Shown here one piece after another: positions 63,801 to 64,000 of a DNA stretch of 64,000 nt. Source of the DNA: Maribacter sedimenticola. GTDB taxonomy: Bacteria > Bacteroidota > Bacteroidia > Flavobacteriales > Flavobacteriaceae. Position numbers and translations under genes: made by a program. Where the stretch lies: NCBI RefSeq assembly GCF_900188415.1, contig NZ_FZNV01000002.1, positions 105,339-169,338 of the forward strand. Direction: 5' to 3'. Position 1 is the first letter of the stretch; each line of letters starts with the position of its first letter. The notes beneath the pieces are model-generated. The model saw nothing but the letters and a program-made list of their open reading frames with translations. It was not told the DNA's origin and did not search any database.

Positions 63801-64000
63801 GCAATGGTAGATTTCAACATACTCCTTTACCTGTACAGGCCCAATTCTCTAATATTGAGGATATGGTAGTGCATGATTTTAACAATGACGGTAATTTAGA
63901 TGTGTTGGTCGTTGGTAATTGTTACGGATTTGAAGTTGAAACTCCTAGAAACGATGCTGGCACTGGCTTATTGATGCTGGGAAATGGTAATGGTTCTTTT
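60833..64000 (+). CDS. FG-GAP/VCBS repeat protein with ASPIC/UnbV segment (3' truncated)
   Basis: The frame is open from the ATG at 60833 to the window end, giving at least 1056 residues without a stop. A signal peptide (KKIILLMFFISVYVKG, no lipobox) is followed by many propeller blades with Ca-binding DxNxDGxxD loops such as DINNDGLLDIYF, DLDGDLDAFLL, DFDNDGYKDIFV and DLDNDGDLDMVL. An ASPIC/UnbV-like part lies around residues 515-590 (GANVQIYYGDGKQQYAETTSARGMFSVSEPVIHFGLG). A second block of repeats follows. Large proteins of this type often follow SusCD pairs in Bacteroidota and are thought to be surface-exposed glycan-binding or assembly factors; function is unproven. It is separated from susD by a terminator and has its own possible -7 box. 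Confidence 0.85.
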   Translation, partial: MKKIILLMFFISVYVKGQQARLFDYVPARQSNVDFNNKLKPTDDENFFIYDNFYQGAGVGLGDINNDGLLDIYFCGNQEKDRLYLNKGNFVFEDITKKSGILAVDEGWSSSVSMIDINNDGLLDIYVTKELYDNRPDWRRNKLYINKGNSTFVEVAQKVGLGDTTRTRGAAFLDYDLDGDLDAFLLRQPPNPGLYSKYKVMSDNGELTDEQYAPQLYENRNGIFYNVSKEAKVLSPSYANAVTVGDINKDGYPDIVVANDFDAPDALYINQGDKTFKNLSNTAFKHTSYYAMGVDIADINNDMLLDIFTVDMAANDNFRLKSNMSGMNPDQFWKIVDKGWNYQYMYNALQLNNGNGTFSEIGQLSGVSSTDWSWSPLIADFDNDGYKDIFVSNGIVRDIRNTDADVKIKLYINKKLQEYIGKHGNADYNSLWDVVDHNEMVALFPSTKMQNKSFKNVDGYQFQDVSENWGIDKKTFSSGAAYGDLDNDGDLDMVLNNVNEIAHILRNNTNNNFLRIQLSGPKNEVVLGANVQIYYGDGKQQYAETTSARGMFSVSEPVIHFGLGNHARVDSLFVNWPTGLRTEIYDPVINQQIDLSITSGKEKVISSSFEVPKMFSEHTRGSLKFKHKENRFNDYAHQVLLPHTMSEFGPALAVADINNDGLDDVFIGGAFGEKAMLYIQDETGSYKSIAERLWEGEKNYEDVDAVFVDINGDGFKDLFVVSGGNAYVKNDIHYMDRLYLNDGKGNFNKGALLNGKPISGSVVKVMDYDKDGDMDVFVGGRHIPHQYPLPSSSMLFVNEKGQLINKTDELAPEFNEVGMVTDAIWADYDADGDADLFLVGEWMPITLFSNTDGTLSKAMVNDFETTAGWWYSVQQGDFDNDGDIDLIAGNLGLNNKYKTTNETPFDVYYDDFDGNGSSDIVLGYYNNDKHFPLRGFSCSSQQIPSLKEEFKKYDLFASLEIDQVYGKDNLEEALHYITDTFASIYIENLGNGRFQHTPLPVQAQFSNIEDMVVHDFNNDGNLDVLVVGNCYGFEVETPRNDAGTGLLMLGNGNGSF

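Overview
The window looks like a chromosomal segment of a marine, carbohydrate-degrading member of the Bacteroidota, most likely a Flavobacteriaceae (Zobellia/Maribacter-like). The base composition is AT-rich, a SusC/SusD pair and a PorP/SprF-type protein are present, the few promoters that can be recognised fit the Bacteroidetes TTTG / TAnnTTTG pattern, and many secreted lipoproteins and glycan-active enzymes are encoded. No insertion sequence, prophage, rRNA gene or CRISPR array was seen. One tRNA gene (Pro, anticodon GGG) is present.

Layout. 1-8072: the end of a heavy-metal RND efflux pump fused to an outer-membrane factor, its periplasmic adaptor, and a tightly packed thioredoxin / ApbE / DUF4266 / DUF3570 set that looks like an extracytoplasmic flavinylation-linked redox system. 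8220-9716: malate:quinone oxidoreductase. 9784-12644 (minus): a Tat-exported two-subunit molybdopterin oxidoreductase, preceded by a previously unlisted 43-residue membrane-protein ORF. 12834-17111: three overlapping genes for a diaminopropionate-type pathway (SbnA-like synthase, FAD/NAD(P) protein, Y4yA-like PLP decarboxylase) without any recognisable assembly enzyme. 17203-18922: a VOC protein, ribosome hibernation factor, DUF2383 protein and two small basic ORFs. 19080-23380: a PD40 protein, a PorP/SprF protein carrying a coiled coil and SPOR-like domain, and a LuxR-type regulator with a degenerate receiver. 23612-27603: xylB, xylA and a LacI regulator.

27605-38694: sugar oxidation and glycan-processing genes: a Tat-exported Gfo/Idh/MocA oxidoreductase, a sialate-O-acetylesterase-like enzyme, a GMC dehydrogenase with its subunit-3 partner and a secreted TIM-barrel isomerase/lyase (together resembling a 3-keto-glycoside route), GH130 plus sulfatase, and a VanX-like dipeptidase plus esterase. 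38823-39138: tRNA-Pro followed by two copies of an ~87-bp palindrome-rich repeat. 39284-48118: GH29 fucosidase, a MacAB-like ABC exporter operon, and a 1123-residue ThuA / sugar dehydrogenase / PKD / cytochrome c / CBM lipoprotein.

48299-64000: AraC and LytTR two-component regulators, then a CBM9-like protein, GHL10-like hydrolase, GH20 hexosaminidase, SusC, SusD and an FG-GAP protein that runs off the window. Taken together, the enzyme set (HexNAc, fucose, mannose-type, sulfate and acyl ester cleavage) suggests attack on a fucosylated, sulfated, amino-sugar-containing glycan, with periplasmic dehydrogenases feeding electrons to the respiratory chain; this substrate assignment is inference.
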